Shown: positions 1-7,570 of the stretch, one piece after another
How positions within the stretch are numbered: the stretch's first letter is position 1
Layout: each line of letters starts with the position of its first letter
NCBI GenBank assembly: GCA_964538455.1
Contig: CAZIDZ010000048.1
Span: forward strand, 1 to 16,771
From: JAZDLX01 sp964538455
GTDB lineage: Bacteria > Electryoneota > Electryoneia > Electryoneales > Electryoneaceae
Direction: 5' to 3'
Length of the DNA stretch: 16,771 nt
Position numbers and translations under genes: made by a program
The notes under the pieces: generated by a model
What the model was told of the DNA's origin: nothing
The model's database searches: none
The model's input: only the letters and a program-made list of their open reading frames with translations

Positions 1-30
1 TGTAGGCCGGGGTCCCCGAACCCGGCCCCC
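1..30. repeat. GC-rich hairpin repeat at left edge
   Basis: GGCCGGG (5-11) pairs with CCCGGCC (21-27). The leading TGTAG and the C/G-run architecture resemble the TGTAGCCCGGGACCACCG repeats found in the clusters further right, so this is probably a diverged member of the same hairpin family cut by the window edge. Confidence 0.5.
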
Positions 31-42
31 CTCTAGAAAATC

Positions 43-68
43 ATCCTGTAAATCCTGTCAATCCTGTT
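43..68. repeat. Three tandem copies of a 9-bp ATCCTGT unit
   Basis: The unit AATCCTGTN occurs three times in a row with a 9-bp period (43-50, 51-59, 60-68). It lies upstream of cydA. No function is apparent; it could be low-complexity debris or part of the intergenic repeat population. Confidence 0.6.
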
Positions 69-222
69 TCATCACTAATCCCTTCCGCAGGCCCCCTGTC
101 TCCGGAGTTAGGTAGGTCCAACTGCCTCCCGCATTGTACCTTTGTGGCACGATTTCGACAGCCGCGGTCATTGCGGTCGTCCCGGTCAGGCAGTCAGGGT
201 TCAGCAAAGGGATGCTTCCTCC

Positions 223-1569
223 ATGGATGTCGTGCTGCTCTCCAGGATTCAATTCGGCCTCACCATTGCGTTCCACTACATTTATCCTCCGCTCAGCATC
301 GGCTTGGGTGTGGCGCTCGTCATCATGGAAGCCGCATGGATGCGCACGCGAAATCCTGTGTTCCTCGAGATGACAAAATTCTGGGCCCGGATTTTCGGCT
401 TGATCTTCGCCATCGGGGTCGCCACCGGGATCGTCATGGAGTTCGAGTTCGGCACCAACTGGGCGAGCTATTCCCGTTTCGTCGGCGACGTGTTCGGAAG
501 CGCGCTGGCGGCGGAGGGCGTGTTTGCCTTCTTCCTCGAATCCGGTTTCCTCGCGATCCTGCTTTTCGGCTGGGACAAGGTGAAGCCCGGCCTGCATTTC
601 TTCAGCACGATCATGGTGACGTTGGGCGCCCACTTCAGCGCGCTCTGGATCATCGTCGCCAACTCCTGGATGCAGACTCCCGCCGGTTACCACCTGGTGC
701 AGACGGCGACCGGTGTGCGGGCCGAGATCACCGACTTCTGGGCGATGGTGTTCAATCCGAGTTCGGTCGAACGGCTTTCCCACACGATCATGGGCGCTTG
801 GCAGGCGGGGGCGTTTTTCGTCATCTCCGTCGGCGCCTATTACCTGCTGAAAAAGCGGCACGAGCAGTTCGCGCGCACCTCGATCAAAATCGGGCTCGCC
901 GTTGCCGTGGTCGCGAGCCTGATGCAGTTGGTCACCGGCGACAGCAATGCGAAAGTGGTGGCGCGCTATCAGCCCGCCAAGCTCGCCGCCTTCGAGGGTG
1001 TGTACGAGGATGGCAGACCGGCGCCGATGACGATCGTCGGCTGGGTGGATGAGTCCCGGGAAAGGGTCATCGGCATCAAGATTCCCGGGATGCTCTCGTG
1101 GCTTGTCCACGGTGACCCGAAAGCGCCGGTGACAGGCCTGCAGGCGTTTCTCCCCAAGGACCGCCCTCCGGTCAATCTCGTTTTCCAGACCTACCACTGG
1201 ATGGTGGCGATCGGCATGCTGCTCATCGTGCTCGCGGTGGGAGGGGCCTATCTCGCCTGGAAGGGGGTCCTGTTCGAGGACCGGACGCTGCTCTGGATCT
1301 GTGTCTTCAGCGTGCTGCTCCCTCAGATCGCCAACCAGCTCGGCTGGGCGAGTGCGGAGATCGGCCGCCAGCCGTGGCTCGTGTACAACCTGATGAGAAC
1401 CGCCGAGGGCGTCTCAAAAACCGTCGATGCGGGCCAGGTGCTGACCAGCCTGATTCTGTTTACGATCATTTACCTAGGCCTCTTCGTGCTCTTCATCTAC
1501 CTGCTCGACGATAAAATCCGCAAGGGTCCGGAAGAGACCGGCGAGACCGCGGAGGGGCACCGGGCATGA
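223..1569 (+). CDS. cydA: Cytochrome bd quinol oxidase subunit I (CydA)
   Basis: Inner-membrane subunit that oxidises quinol and carries hemes b558, b595 and d; with CydB it reduces oxygen to water. Starting at ATG 223 gives 448 residues. H18 matches the heme-ligand His near the N-terminus of E. coli CydA (H19), E98 and E106 match E99/E107, H187 and M327 match the b558 ligands H186/M393, K253 and E258 match the Q-loop residues K252/E257, and GWASAEIGRQPW (E379) matches the E445 region. The length and compact Q loop indicate the short Q-loop class rather than the long E. coli type. The reading frame stays open upstream to a TTG at 142, but homology begins at MDVVLLSRIQFG and an AAAGG lies about 12 bases before ATG 223. 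The stop overlaps the cydB start (ATGA). Confidence 0.97.
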   Translation: MDVVLLSRIQFGLTIAFHYIYPPLSIGLGVALVIMEAAWMRTRNPVFLEMTKFWARIFGLIFAIGVATGIVMEFEFGTNWASYSRFVGDVFGSALAAEGVFAFFLESGFLAILLFGWDKVKPGLHFFSTIMVTLGAHFSALWIIVANSWMQTPAGYHLVQTATGVRAEITDFWAMVFNPSSVERLSHTIMGAWQAGAFFVISVGAYYLLKKRHEQFARTSIKIGLAVAVVASLMQLVTGDSNAKVVARYQPAKLAAFEGVYEDGRPAPMTIVGWVDESRERVIGIKIPGMLSWLVHGDPKAPVTGLQAFLPKDRPPVNLVFQTYHWMVAIGMLLIVLAVGGAYLAWKGVLFEDRTLLWICVFSVLLPQIANQLGWASAEIGRQPWLVYNLMRTAEGVSKTVDAGQVLTSLILFTIIYLGLFVLFIYLLDDKIRKGPEETGETAEGHRA

Positions 1570-2594
1570 CCGGTTCGGAGACACTCAACATCGTCTGGTA
1601 CCTGCTCGTTGGGGTGCTGCTCACGGGATACGCGATCCTCGACGGGTTCGATCTCGGCACCGGCGCGCTTCACCTGTTCACGAACAAAGATGAGCATCGC
1701 CGAATCCTGCTCAACGCCATCGGGCCTTTCTGGGACGGCAACGAGGTCTGGCTGGTGACCGGCGGAGGGGCGCTGTTCGCGGCGTTCCCGGAAGTCTACG
1801 CCACCGCGTTCTCCGGGTTTTACATCCCCTTCATCCTGCTGCTGTTCATGCTGATTTTCCGCGCGGTTTCGATCGACGTGCGCAGCAAGCAGGCGTCTGC
1901 CTTCTGGCGGCAGTTCTGGGATGTGGCGTTCAGCGTCAGCAGTGTCATCGCCGCGCTGTTGATCGGGATCGCCCTCGGCAACATCGCCCGCGGAGTCCCG
2001 CTGGGGTCGAATTATGAATACCGCGGTTCTCTCGCCGAACAGTTGAACCCCTACGCGCTGCTCGTCGGGGTGACAACCGTCTCGCTGTTCATGATGCACG
2101 GCAGCATCTTCCTGTTGATGAAGACCGAGGGCGAGCTGCAAACCCGGATCCGCGCCTGGGTCCAGAATACGATCATTTTCTTCCTCATCATGTACGTGTT
2201 GACCACCATGGCCACCCTCGTCTACGTGCCCCACATGGCGGGGCCCTACCGCCACAACGGCTGGCTGTTCTTCGCTCCGGTGATCAGTGTGCTCGCCATC
2301 GCGAACATCCCGCGCGAGGTCTCCCGCGGTCGTGAGCTGCGCGCGTTCCTCTCGTCCGCCGCGGCGATCGCCGCGCTGATGGCGCTCTTCGGCATCGGCA
2401 TGTTCCCCGAGATGATCCACAGCAGCCCGAATCCCGAGTACAGCCTGACCGCGTTCAACGGCGCTTCGAGCCCCCGCACCCTGATGGTGATGCTGATCAT
2501 CGCCGTCATCGGCATTCCGCTCGTCGTCGGCTACACCGCCGGGATTTACTGGGTCTTTCGCGGCAAGGTCAAGATGCAGGACACCAGCTACTGA
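1566..2594 (+). CDS. cydB: Cytochrome bd quinol oxidase subunit II (CydB)
   Basis: Structural membrane partner of CydA. The 342 residues fit the family. The N-terminal signature LTGYAILDGFDLGTGAL contains D29, the conserved Asp of E. coli CydB. GPFWDGNEVWL (W56, D57) matches the W57/D58 segment implicated in the proton channel. The rest is a run of hydrophobic helices ending in KVKMQDTSY. The start codon overlaps the cydA stop by four bases, so the two are translationally coupled. No CydX-like small ORF is visible in the 107 bases downstream, and no cydCD assembly genes lie in the window. Confidence 0.97.
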   Translation: MTGSETLNIVWYLLVGVLLTGYAILDGFDLGTGALHLFTNKDEHRRILLNAIGPFWDGNEVWLVTGGGALFAAFPEVYATAFSGFYIPFILLLFMLIFRAVSIDVRSKQASAFWRQFWDVAFSVSSVIAALLIGIALGNIARGVPLGSNYEYRGSLAEQLNPYALLVGVTTVSLFMMHGSIFLLMKTEGELQTRIRAWVQNTIIFFLIMYVLTTMATLVYVPHMAGPYRHNGWLFFAPVISVLAIANIPREVSRGRELRAFLSSAAAIAALMALFGIGMFPEMIHSSPNPEYSLTAFNGASSPRTLMVMLIIAVIGIPLVVGYTAGIYWVFRGKVKMQDTSY

Positions 2595-2633
2595 CCGGGC
2601 TCGCCGCGATTTTCGTTTTCTTCCGTCGAGCTC

Positions 2634-2662
2634 CTGACATCCCCGCGCCGGGACCTTACTTT
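2634..2662 (+). promoter_or_regulatory. Possible sigma-70 promoter for the glycosyltransferase gene
   Basis: CTGACA (2634-2639) is followed after 17 bases by TACTTT (2657-2662). The -35 is good but the -10 is poor. The implied 5' leader is about 33 bases before GTG 2702. Weak; read-through from cydAB is the alternative. Confidence 0.2.
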
Positions 2663-2701
2663 CTGCCGCGTTGCAAACACTATTGGCTTCTTTGAGCGCC
2701 T

Positions 2702-4315
2702 GTGAATCCTCACTCTTCGACGAAACTCCAGTCCTGGCGGACCGCCGCCATCCTCATCGCCCTCGCGGTCTTTCTCGCCTGGCTCCAGTTCATCCAGTGG
2801 CCGATGCCTGTCACCGGCGGCATTGACCACCGGGACAGCGGTGTTTTCGCCTACGGGGGTTGGGTGATTGCGTCTGGCGGGGCGCCCTATGTCGATTTCT
2901 GGGACCAGAAACCGCCGATGGTGTTCCTGCTCAATGCAGTTGCCATCAAGTTGTCGCGCATGAAACTCGTGGGGGCCTGGTGGCTCTCGCTGATCGCGCT
3001 GCTTTCAACCCTGCCGCTTGCCTGGTGGGTGCTGAGGCGCTGGACGGCCCTGCGCCCGGCGTTGATCGCAACCGCGCTATATGCCGTCTCCTTCACCGGG
3101 GTTCTCCAGGCGGGAAACTCCGTCGAACTCTTCGCCCTGCCCGCGCGCTGGTTGCTGTGGGGTGCGGCGCTCTCCTTTGCCGCCGCTTCCGGCGAACGCC
3201 CCGAACGCCGCAGATGGTTGCTTGCGGTGGCCGTGGGTTTCCTCGCCGGGGTGCTTTTTTCGCTGCGCCAGAACGAGATTGCGACCGCTATCGCCCTCGG
3301 GGCGGTGCTCACCTGGCAGATCCTGATCGAAAAAAGACGCGCCGATTTGGTCAGGCTGTATGGAGGCGCGCTTCTCGGTTTCCTGCTGCTTTGGGTCCCC
3401 CTGCTCGCCTATCTCGGCTGGAATCACGCGCTGGCTGCCTTCTGGGACGAGACGTTCCGCTACAATTTCCAACACAAGATCGTCAACACGGCCGCGCAAC
3501 GGCTGGACGCTTTCGGTGCCGCCTTTGACTTCCTTCCGCTCTACGGCGTCGCTCTGCTGGCGTGGGGCATCCTGCTCGCCGCGAAGCTGAGAAACCGTGA
3601 GGAGCGCTGGACAATCCGCGAACGACTGCTGGCGGTCGCGTTTCCCCTCGAGACGATGATGGTGCTGCTCTCCGGGCAGCGCTTCCCCCACTACTTCATC
3701 TCCCTGCTCCCGATTGGCGCGCTCTCGGCGGCGTACCTGATCGAACGCGCGGAAATCGGCTGGGGGCGAAACCCGGGCCGCACTCGCACGCTCGTCTGGT
3801 CCCTCGCGGGACTGCTCGCGCTGGTCACCCTCGTCAAGGCTCCCCACAGACTGGCCGGACCCCTCTACTCGATGCGCGGCAGGGTGGAGCGGGAGGCGGC
3901 CGAGCGTTTATGCAGCATCGCCCAACCGGGCGATATCCTCCTCGTTTGGGGAATGGCCCCGGAAATCTATGTTTATACAAAACTAAAACCAGCCGGAAAG
4001 TACACCCACGTCTACCCGTTGCTCTCGCCCGGCTATACCGATGTGGCGGTCGTGCGCGAATTTCTCGAGGAACTCAGGGCACGCCCGCCCGCGCTGATCC
4101 TCGACGCGTCCTCTCACAACGGGCGCGTCCCGTCTCTGCGGAACTGGCCTGACGATTTCCGACACTTCGGCTATCCGCTGCACCCCGAGTTGAAACGCTT
4201 TTACACTTTCTTCGAGGAGAATTACGAAAAGACGGCGTCCCTCGAGAACTGGGAATGGACGATCTACCGCCGCGTCGTCGCCCCTCCGCAGTCCCGCGAA
4301 GACAACGGGCCTTGA
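2702..4315 (+). CDS. GT39-like (GT-C fold) membrane glycosyltransferase
   Basis: A 537-residue polytopic membrane protein of the dolichyl-phosphate-mannose mannosyltransferase/ArnT-like superfamily. These enzymes move a sugar from a polyprenyl-phosphate carrier to a lipid, glycan or protein on the periplasmic face. After the first membrane helix (about 15-33) comes HRDSGVFAYGGWVIASGG then PYVDFWDQKPP: D45 sits in the first extracytoplasmic loop where the catalytic Asp is expected, and D65/D68 with the KPP motif are also typical. Many hydrophobic helices follow to about residue 390. A soluble C-terminal domain (about 395-537) opens with GDILLVWGMAPEIYVYT, a common pattern in this group. The start is GTG with a weak ribosome site, chosen because it precedes the first helix. 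The acceptor cannot be predicted. Confidence 0.85.
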   Translation: MNPHSSTKLQSWRTAAILIALAVFLAWLQFIQWPMPVTGGIDHRDSGVFAYGGWVIASGGAPYVDFWDQKPPMVFLLNAVAIKLSRMKLVGAWWLSLIALLSTLPLAWWVLRRWTALRPALIATALYAVSFTGVLQAGNSVELFALPARWLLWGAALSFAAASGERPERRRWLLAVAVGFLAGVLFSLRQNEIATAIALGAVLTWQILIEKRRADLVRLYGGALLGFLLLWVPLLAYLGWNHALAAFWDETFRYNFQHKIVNTAAQRLDAFGAAFDFLPLYGVALLAWGILLAAKLRNREERWTIRERLLAVAFPLETMMVLLSGQRFPHYFISLLPIGALSAAYLIERAEIGWGRNPGRTRTLVWSLAGLLALVTLVKAPHRLAGPLYSMRGRVEREAAERLCSIAQPGDILLVWGMAPEIYVYTKLKPAGKYTHVYPLLSPGYTDVAVVREFLEELRARPPALILDASSHNGRVPSLRNWPDDFRHFGYPLHPELKRFYTFFEENYEKTASLENWEWTIYRRVVAPPQSREDNGP

Positions 4316-4412
4316 CCGCGTCTTTCGCCGCACGGGATTTTTGAAGTGCGCCAGGCGTCACTCTGGGCTACCTTGAGGGTGGCTTCTTCCGCTCATCGGG
4401 GGTAAAGCGACG

Positions 4413-5324
4413 ATGCGCGTCTTGATCAGCGGCGCAAGCGGCACCATCGGCGTCCATCTTCAGCGCTTGTTGCGTCAACAGGGGCACGAAACCGTTCGCC
4501 TGGTGCGCCGCCGGGTCCTCTCTCCCGCGACAGAAATCTTCTGGGACCCTGTGACTGGAACCATCGACCGGGAGACTGTCGCGGCTTCACGCATCGATGC
4601 CGCCGTGCACCTGTCCGGCCGATCGCTTCTGGGAGTGTGGACGGAGCGGCACAAACAGCTTGTCCGCAAAAGCCGCATTGATTCAGGGCGTCTGCTCGCC
4701 CGGACTCTGGCCGCCCTCGAAATCCCGCCCGCGGTTTACGTCAGCATCTCGGCGCTCGGCTGGTACGGCGATCGCGGGGACGAGCAGCTCGATGAATCGT
4801 CCCCTCCGGGAACCGGGTTTCTCGCAGAACTGTGCCGTGACTGGGAGGCGTCCGCGGAGCCCGCACGCCAACGCGGCATTCGCGTCGTGCATCCCCGCAT
4901 CGGTGTTGTGCTCTCGCCGAAGGGAGGGTTCCTCGCCCCGCTGCTGCCGATCTTCCGGCTCGGTCTCGGAGCGTCTCCGGGTTCCGGGAAACAGTGGTTC
5001 GGGTGGATTCACGGCGATGACGCCATGGCGGCGATTCTGCTGGCGCTGGAGCGGACGGATCTCGCCGGACCGGTCAACCTCACCGCTCCCCACCCAGTGC
5101 GCCTCAAGGAATTCACCCGGACCCTTGCCAGACTGCTCCACCGGCCGGCGCTGCTCTCCATCCCTGCTCCCTTGGTGAAACTTCTGCCCGGCGGGATGGG
5201 GCAGGAGATGCTGCTCCTTTCGCAGCGTGTCGTTCCCGGGGTGCTCCAGCGATTGGAGTTTCCGTTCGCTTTTGAGGAACTCGAACCTGCGCTGGTGGAC
5301 ATCCTGGCCGAGTTGGCGCGCTGA
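4413..5324 (+). CDS. TIGR01777 family epimerase-like SDR protein (YfcH/SDR39U1 type)
   Basis: 303 residues, the usual size of the family. The N-terminal Rossmann motif SGASGTIG (6-13) binds NAD(P). Family signatures follow: SALGWYGDRGDEQLDE, then PPGTGFLAELCRDWEAS, VHPRIGVVLSPKGGFLAPLLP and GKQWFGWIHGDDAM. The C-terminal 50 or so residues match the DUF1731 tail. The biochemical reaction of this family is not well established, so no substrate is assigned. ATG 4413 is set by the start of the Rossmann strand. It heads a likely transcription unit with the FAD protein and Bcp downstream, although a 130-base gap follows. Confidence 0.9.
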   Translation: MRVLISGASGTIGVHLQRLLRQQGHETVRLVRRRVLSPATEIFWDPVTGTIDRETVAASRIDAAVHLSGRSLLGVWTERHKQLVRKSRIDSGRLLARTLAALEIPPAVYVSISALGWYGDRGDEQLDESSPPGTGFLAELCRDWEASAEPARQRGIRVVHPRIGVVLSPKGGFLAPLLPIFRLGLGASPGSGKQWFGWIHGDDAMAAILLALERTDLAGPVNLTAPHPVRLKEFTRTLARLLHRPALLSIPAPLVKLLPGGMGQEMLLLSQRVVPGVLQRLEFPFAFEELEPALVDILAELAR

Positions 5325-5454
5325 TCGGAAGCGGAGGAAGCGGATAACTCGGTGCCCGTGTCCATCGCCGGATTCTGTTGCATCAGGATCGGGGGGACGT
5401 ACCTTTACTGGGAATGGATGCGGTGGCAGGCCGCGAAAGCGAGCGGAGGGTTCA

Positions 5455-6450
5455 ATGGCGGCGGATCAGGCGGAACCGAGGGTTGCGGTGGTCGGGGCGG
5501 GGATCGCCGGGCTGACGGCGGCCCGTGAGCTGCAGCGCGCCGGCTATCCGGCGGTCGTTCTCGAAAAAGACGGCCATGCCGGCGGCCGGATGAGCACCCA
5601 GACCCTGTTCGGCGGCGTCTTCGATGACGGGGCTCAATTCTTCACGGTCAAGGATGAGCGCTTCGGGGTGTTTGTCGATGACTGGATCGAGAGGGGTATC
5701 GTCGTCGACTGGTTCCACTCGCAGCTCATCCGTGGCGGCGGCAGCAACCCGGACGGCTTTCCACGCTACTGTGGCGCGAAGGGGATGACCGGCATCGTCG
5801 AGGATCTGGCCAAAGGCCTGCCGTTCCGCTTCAACAGTGAGCTCGTGTCAATCGAGCGCCGCGGCGACCGCTACTCGCTCTCCCTCGCGGATGGCGGCAC
5901 CCTCGACGTGGAGGCGGTGATCCTGGCGCTTCCCGCGCCCGTCGCCCTGAATATCCTCAAATCCTGCAAACAGGTTCCGGAGGGGATCGAGTTATCCGCG
6001 CTGAAGGAGATCAGCTACGGTCCCTGCATCACGGTGCTGGCGCGGCTCGACGGGGAGAGCGCGCTCACCGAATGGGGCGGGCTGCGCATCTCCGGCGAGT
6101 ACATCGACTGGATCGCCGACAACCGTTACAAGGGGATCAGTCCGGGAGTGACCGCGATTACTCTTCAGGCGATGCCCGAGTTCAGTGCGGAGCATTGGGA
6201 GGACGATGACAACCGGGTTGGCGATCTGTTGCTCGACAGCGCTAAAAAGGTGTTGCAGGCGCCTCCCGCGGAGTATGCCGTCCGGCGCTGGGTGCTCGCC
6301 AAACCCCATTCCGTGCACCCCGACATCTGTTTCGAGGTGGGGGATCCGACGTTGCTGATGGCCGGAGATGGTTTCCAGGGTTACCGGGTCGAAGGGGCGG
6401 CAGTCTCCGGGCAGGAGGCGGCCAAGGCGTTGATCCGGTATTTCCAATAA
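5455..6450 (+). CDS. FAD-dependent amine-oxidase-family oxidoreductase (renalase-like)
   Basis: 331 residues from ATG 5455. The start is chosen because GGAGG lies at 5445-5449 and the Rossmann motif VAVVGAGIAGLTAA begins nine residues in; the frame is open upstream to 5227, inside the previous gene, but that part has no family character. The GxGxxG glycines are G14, G16 and G19; the ribose-binding acidic residue is E37; GGRM (43-46) is the second FAD motif of amine oxidases. DDGAQFFTV follows, as in renalase-like proteins. The C-terminus (LLMAGDGFQGYRVEGAAVSG) is the FAD-closing segment. The substrate is unknown. Only 36 bases separate it from bcp, so co-transcription is likely. Confidence 0.88.
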   Translation: MAADQAEPRVAVVGAGIAGLTAARELQRAGYPAVVLEKDGHAGGRMSTQTLFGGVFDDGAQFFTVKDERFGVFVDDWIERGIVVDWFHSQLIRGGGSNPDGFPRYCGAKGMTGIVEDLAKGLPFRFNSELVSIERRGDRYSLSLADGGTLDVEAVILALPAPVALNILKSCKQVPEGIELSALKEISYGPCITVLARLDGESALTEWGGLRISGEYIDWIADNRYKGISPGVTAITLQAMPEFSAEHWEDDDNRVGDLLLDSAKKVLQAPPAEYAVRRWVLAKPHSVHPDICFEVGDPTLLMAGDGFQGYRVEGAAVSGQEAAKALIRYFQ

Positions 6451-6486
6451 AGGGAAGAGTCAGGTTTCACAAAAGGAGAGAGGCAC

Positions 6487-6954
6487 GTGGTCGGGAAAAA
6501 AGCGCCGGCATTCTCGCTCAAGGATCAGGATGAGAGAACTGTGAAACTCTCTGATTTCAAGGGAAAATGGGTCGTCCTCTACTTCTATCCCAAAGACAAC
6601 ACCCCCGGCTGCACCCGCGAGGCGATCGCCTTCACCGAGCACAATCCCGATTTCAAGGGGCTTGACGCCGTCGTCCTCGGGGTCAGCCGCGACTCCTGCC
6701 AGAGCCATCGCAACTTCACTGAAAAACATAATCTTGGCATCACTCTGCTCTCCGACCCGGACCACTCGGTGATGGAGCGTTACGGTGCGTGGGGGGTCAA
6801 GACGATGTACGGGCGTCAGGTGGAGGGGACCGTTCGCAGCACCGTCCTCATCGACCCGCAGGGCGTTGTCGTTCACCACTGGCCGAAAGTGAGCGTGGAC
6901 GGCCATGCGGACGCGGTGAAGCAGAAGTTGAAACAGCTCCGTGAAAACGAGTGA
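6487..6954 (+). CDS. bcp: Peroxiredoxin, Bcp/PrxQ subfamily
   Basis: 155-residue thiol peroxidase that reduces hydrogen peroxide and organic peroxides, normally using thioredoxin. The peroxidatic cysteine is C42 in YPKDNTPGCTREAIAF. In E. coli Bcp the resolving Cys sits five residues later (C45/C50), but here that position is I47. The only other cysteine is C71 in GVSRDSCQSH, so it may work as a 1-Cys enzyme or use C71. The GTG start at 6487 is preceded by AAAGGAGAG, a strong ribosome site. It follows the FAD oxidoreductase closely. A 12-bp inverted repeat overlaps the stop codon. Confidence 0.95.
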   Translation: MVGKKAPAFSLKDQDERTVKLSDFKGKWVVLYFYPKDNTPGCTREAIAFTEHNPDFKGLDAVVLGVSRDSCQSHRNFTEKHNLGITLLSDPDHSVMERYGAWGVKTMYGRQVEGTVRSTVLIDPQGVVVHHWPKVSVDGHADAVKQKLKQLRENE

Positions 6955-6985
6955 AATTCAAAAGTGACAGTTGCTTTTGAATTTC
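6953..6985. terminator. Perfect 12-bp inverted repeat at the bcp stop codon
   Basis: GAAATTCAAAAG (6953-6964) and CTTTTGAATTTC (6974-6985) are perfect reverse complements around a 9-base loop. The left arm includes the end of the bcp TGA. It is A/T-rich and has no T-run after it, so it may act more as an mRNA 3'-end stabiliser than as an intrinsic terminator. Confidence 0.55.
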
Positions 6986-6993
6986 ATGTCTGC

Positions 6994-7030
6994 TGTCATT
7001 CCCGCAGGGTGTTGGGCGGGAATCCATGTT
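6994..7030. repeat. TCATTCCCGC...GCGGGAATCC palindromic repeat, copy 1
   Basis: ATTCCCGC (6998-7005) pairs with GCGGGAAT (7016-7023). The sequence continues ATCCATGTTGAAGTTGATT. A close copy lies at 10437 and a related one at 16592. This is a REP-like intergenic element. Confidence 0.7.
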
Positions 7031-7058
7031 GAAGTTGATTTTTTTTACAGCATTGTGT

Positions 7059-7080
7059 CCCTGTTTGCTCGCAAACAGGG
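7059..7080. repeat. CCCTGTTTGC hairpin repeat, copy 1
   Basis: CCCTGTTTGC (7059-7068) pairs perfectly with GCAAACAGGG (7071-7080). Related hairpins lie at 16636-16657 (followed by TTCATTCT, versus TTTATCTTGATTC here) and, more diverged, at 16374. Confidence 0.65.
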
Positions 7081-7172
7081 TTTATCTTGATTCATTTCGT
7101 TTTGCCAAGGGTGGCCCGACCCCGACCTTTCGGGATCAGGTTTCTGATGCCGACTTGCGGATTCCTCCCTCA

Positions 7173-7230
7173 GTCATCCTGAACGAAGAGCCTGTCCCGA
7201 TCCGTCGGGGAAGGATCTTTCGACGTGACC
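7173..7230. repeat. TCATCCTGAACGAAG-type intergenic repeat
   Basis: TCATCCTGAACGAAGAGCC is followed by a hairpin-like insert and then GAAGGATCTTTCGACG. TCATCCTGA...GAAGGATCT pairs form the ends. The layout resembles the widespread short interspersed repeats in many bacterial genomes; no coding role is seen. Confidence 0.45.
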
Positions 7231-7262
7231 TGATTCCATACTTGAGACTCTCATGATGATCG

Positions 7263-7308
7263 GGTGGCCCGGGATGTGGACCGCAGGTCCATTTCCCGGG
7301 TTTGATAT
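7263..7308. repeat. Two-tier hairpin of the GGTGGCCCG family, copy A
   Basis: GGTGGCCCGGGA leads into an inner stem GGACC-GCA-GGTCC and then TCCCGGGTTT, giving nested outer and inner arms. A copy at 10495-10540 differs at only two of 46 positions. Confidence 0.75.
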
Positions 7309-7317
7309 ATCCCGTAG

Positions 7318-7402
7318 TTTGTAGCCCGGGACCACCGTGTCCCGGGGAATCCAATCACCAGCCGAATGAGTTTGTAGCCCGGGACCACCGTGTCCCGGGG
7401 AT
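7318..7402. repeat. 53-bp tandem repeat carrying the 3' end of the downstream OMP gene
   Basis: TTTGTAGCCCGGGACCACCG starts at 7318 and again at 7371, a 53-bp period. In the first copy the hairpin (CCCGGGAC/GTCCCGGG) is followed by 24 bp identical to 7563-7586, which spans the last codons and stop of the minus-strand outer-membrane gene. The second copy diverges after CCCGGGGA. The 50 bp at 7321-7370 equal 7537-7586. Confidence 0.8.
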
Positions 7403-7416
7403 TTCGGTTGGATGCC

Positions 7417-7440
7417 CCGATCCCGAAACGTCGGGATCGG
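7417..7440. repeat. Perfect 10-bp hairpin CCGATCCCGA/TCGGGATCGG
   Basis: Arms at 7417-7426 and 7431-7440 enclose the loop AACG. It sits between other hairpins of repeat cluster 1. Confidence 0.65.
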
Positions 7441-7443
7441 AGG

Positions 7444-7472
7444 GGTGGCCCGGGACTTCAGTCCCGGGTTTC
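7444..7472. repeat. GGTGGCCCG family hairpin with TTCA loop, GGGAC variant
   Basis: CCCGGGAC (7449-7456), TTCA loop, GTCCCGGG (7461-7468), preceded by GGTGG and followed by TTTCA. The same flanks and loop recur at 10727, 10836 and 16739 with different but still complementary stems. Confidence 0.75.
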
Positions 7473-7493
7473 ATATCGCAGTTCGTCACACAT

Positions 7494-7524
7494 AAAAAAG
7501 CGCCCCGAAAACCGGGGCGCTTTG
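7494..7524 (-). terminator. Intrinsic terminator for the lipoprotein/OMP operon
   Basis: AAAGCGCCCC (7497-7506) and GGGGCGCTTT (7514-7523) form a GC-rich stem with a short A-rich loop. On the minus strand the stem is followed by six T residues (7494-7499), a classic rho-independent signal about 50 bases beyond the OMP stop at 7571. On the plus strand it also ends CTTTTG-like, so it may be weakly bidirectional. Confidence 0.8.
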
Positions 7525-7536
7525 ATTGCGTAGGAT

Positions 7537-7562
7537 GTAGCCCGGGACCACCGTGTCCCGGG
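7537..7562. repeat. GTAGCCCGGGACCACCG hairpin repeat abutting the OMP gene
   Basis: The hairpin CCCGGGAC/GTCCCGGG ends eight bases before the OMP stop codon. Together with the gene's last 24 bp it forms a 50-bp block repeated exactly at 7321-7370. Confidence 0.75.
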
Positions 7563-7570
7563 GAATCCAA

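Noticed and set aside
58..1197. 379-codon minus-strand open frame opposite cydA
   Set aside because: Composition is typical of a GC-rich antisense shadow (His/Arg/Asp/Glu-rich), and cydA on the plus strand is certain from its heme ligands.
2595..2701. CydX-like small subunit after cydB
   Set aside because: No short ORF with a ribosome site and a single hydrophobic helix is visible in this gap.
223..7000. cydAB to bcp as a single operon
   Set aside because: All genes are on one strand, but gaps of about 100-130 bases around the glycosyltransferase and after the SDR gene leave room for separate promoters; co-transcription of the whole block is not supported.
7026..7256. 76-codon plus frame starting with a hydrophobic stretch
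   Set aside because: It is made almost wholly of repeat elements (the CCCTGTTTGC hairpin and the TCATCCTGAACG element); no ribosome site or family resemblance.
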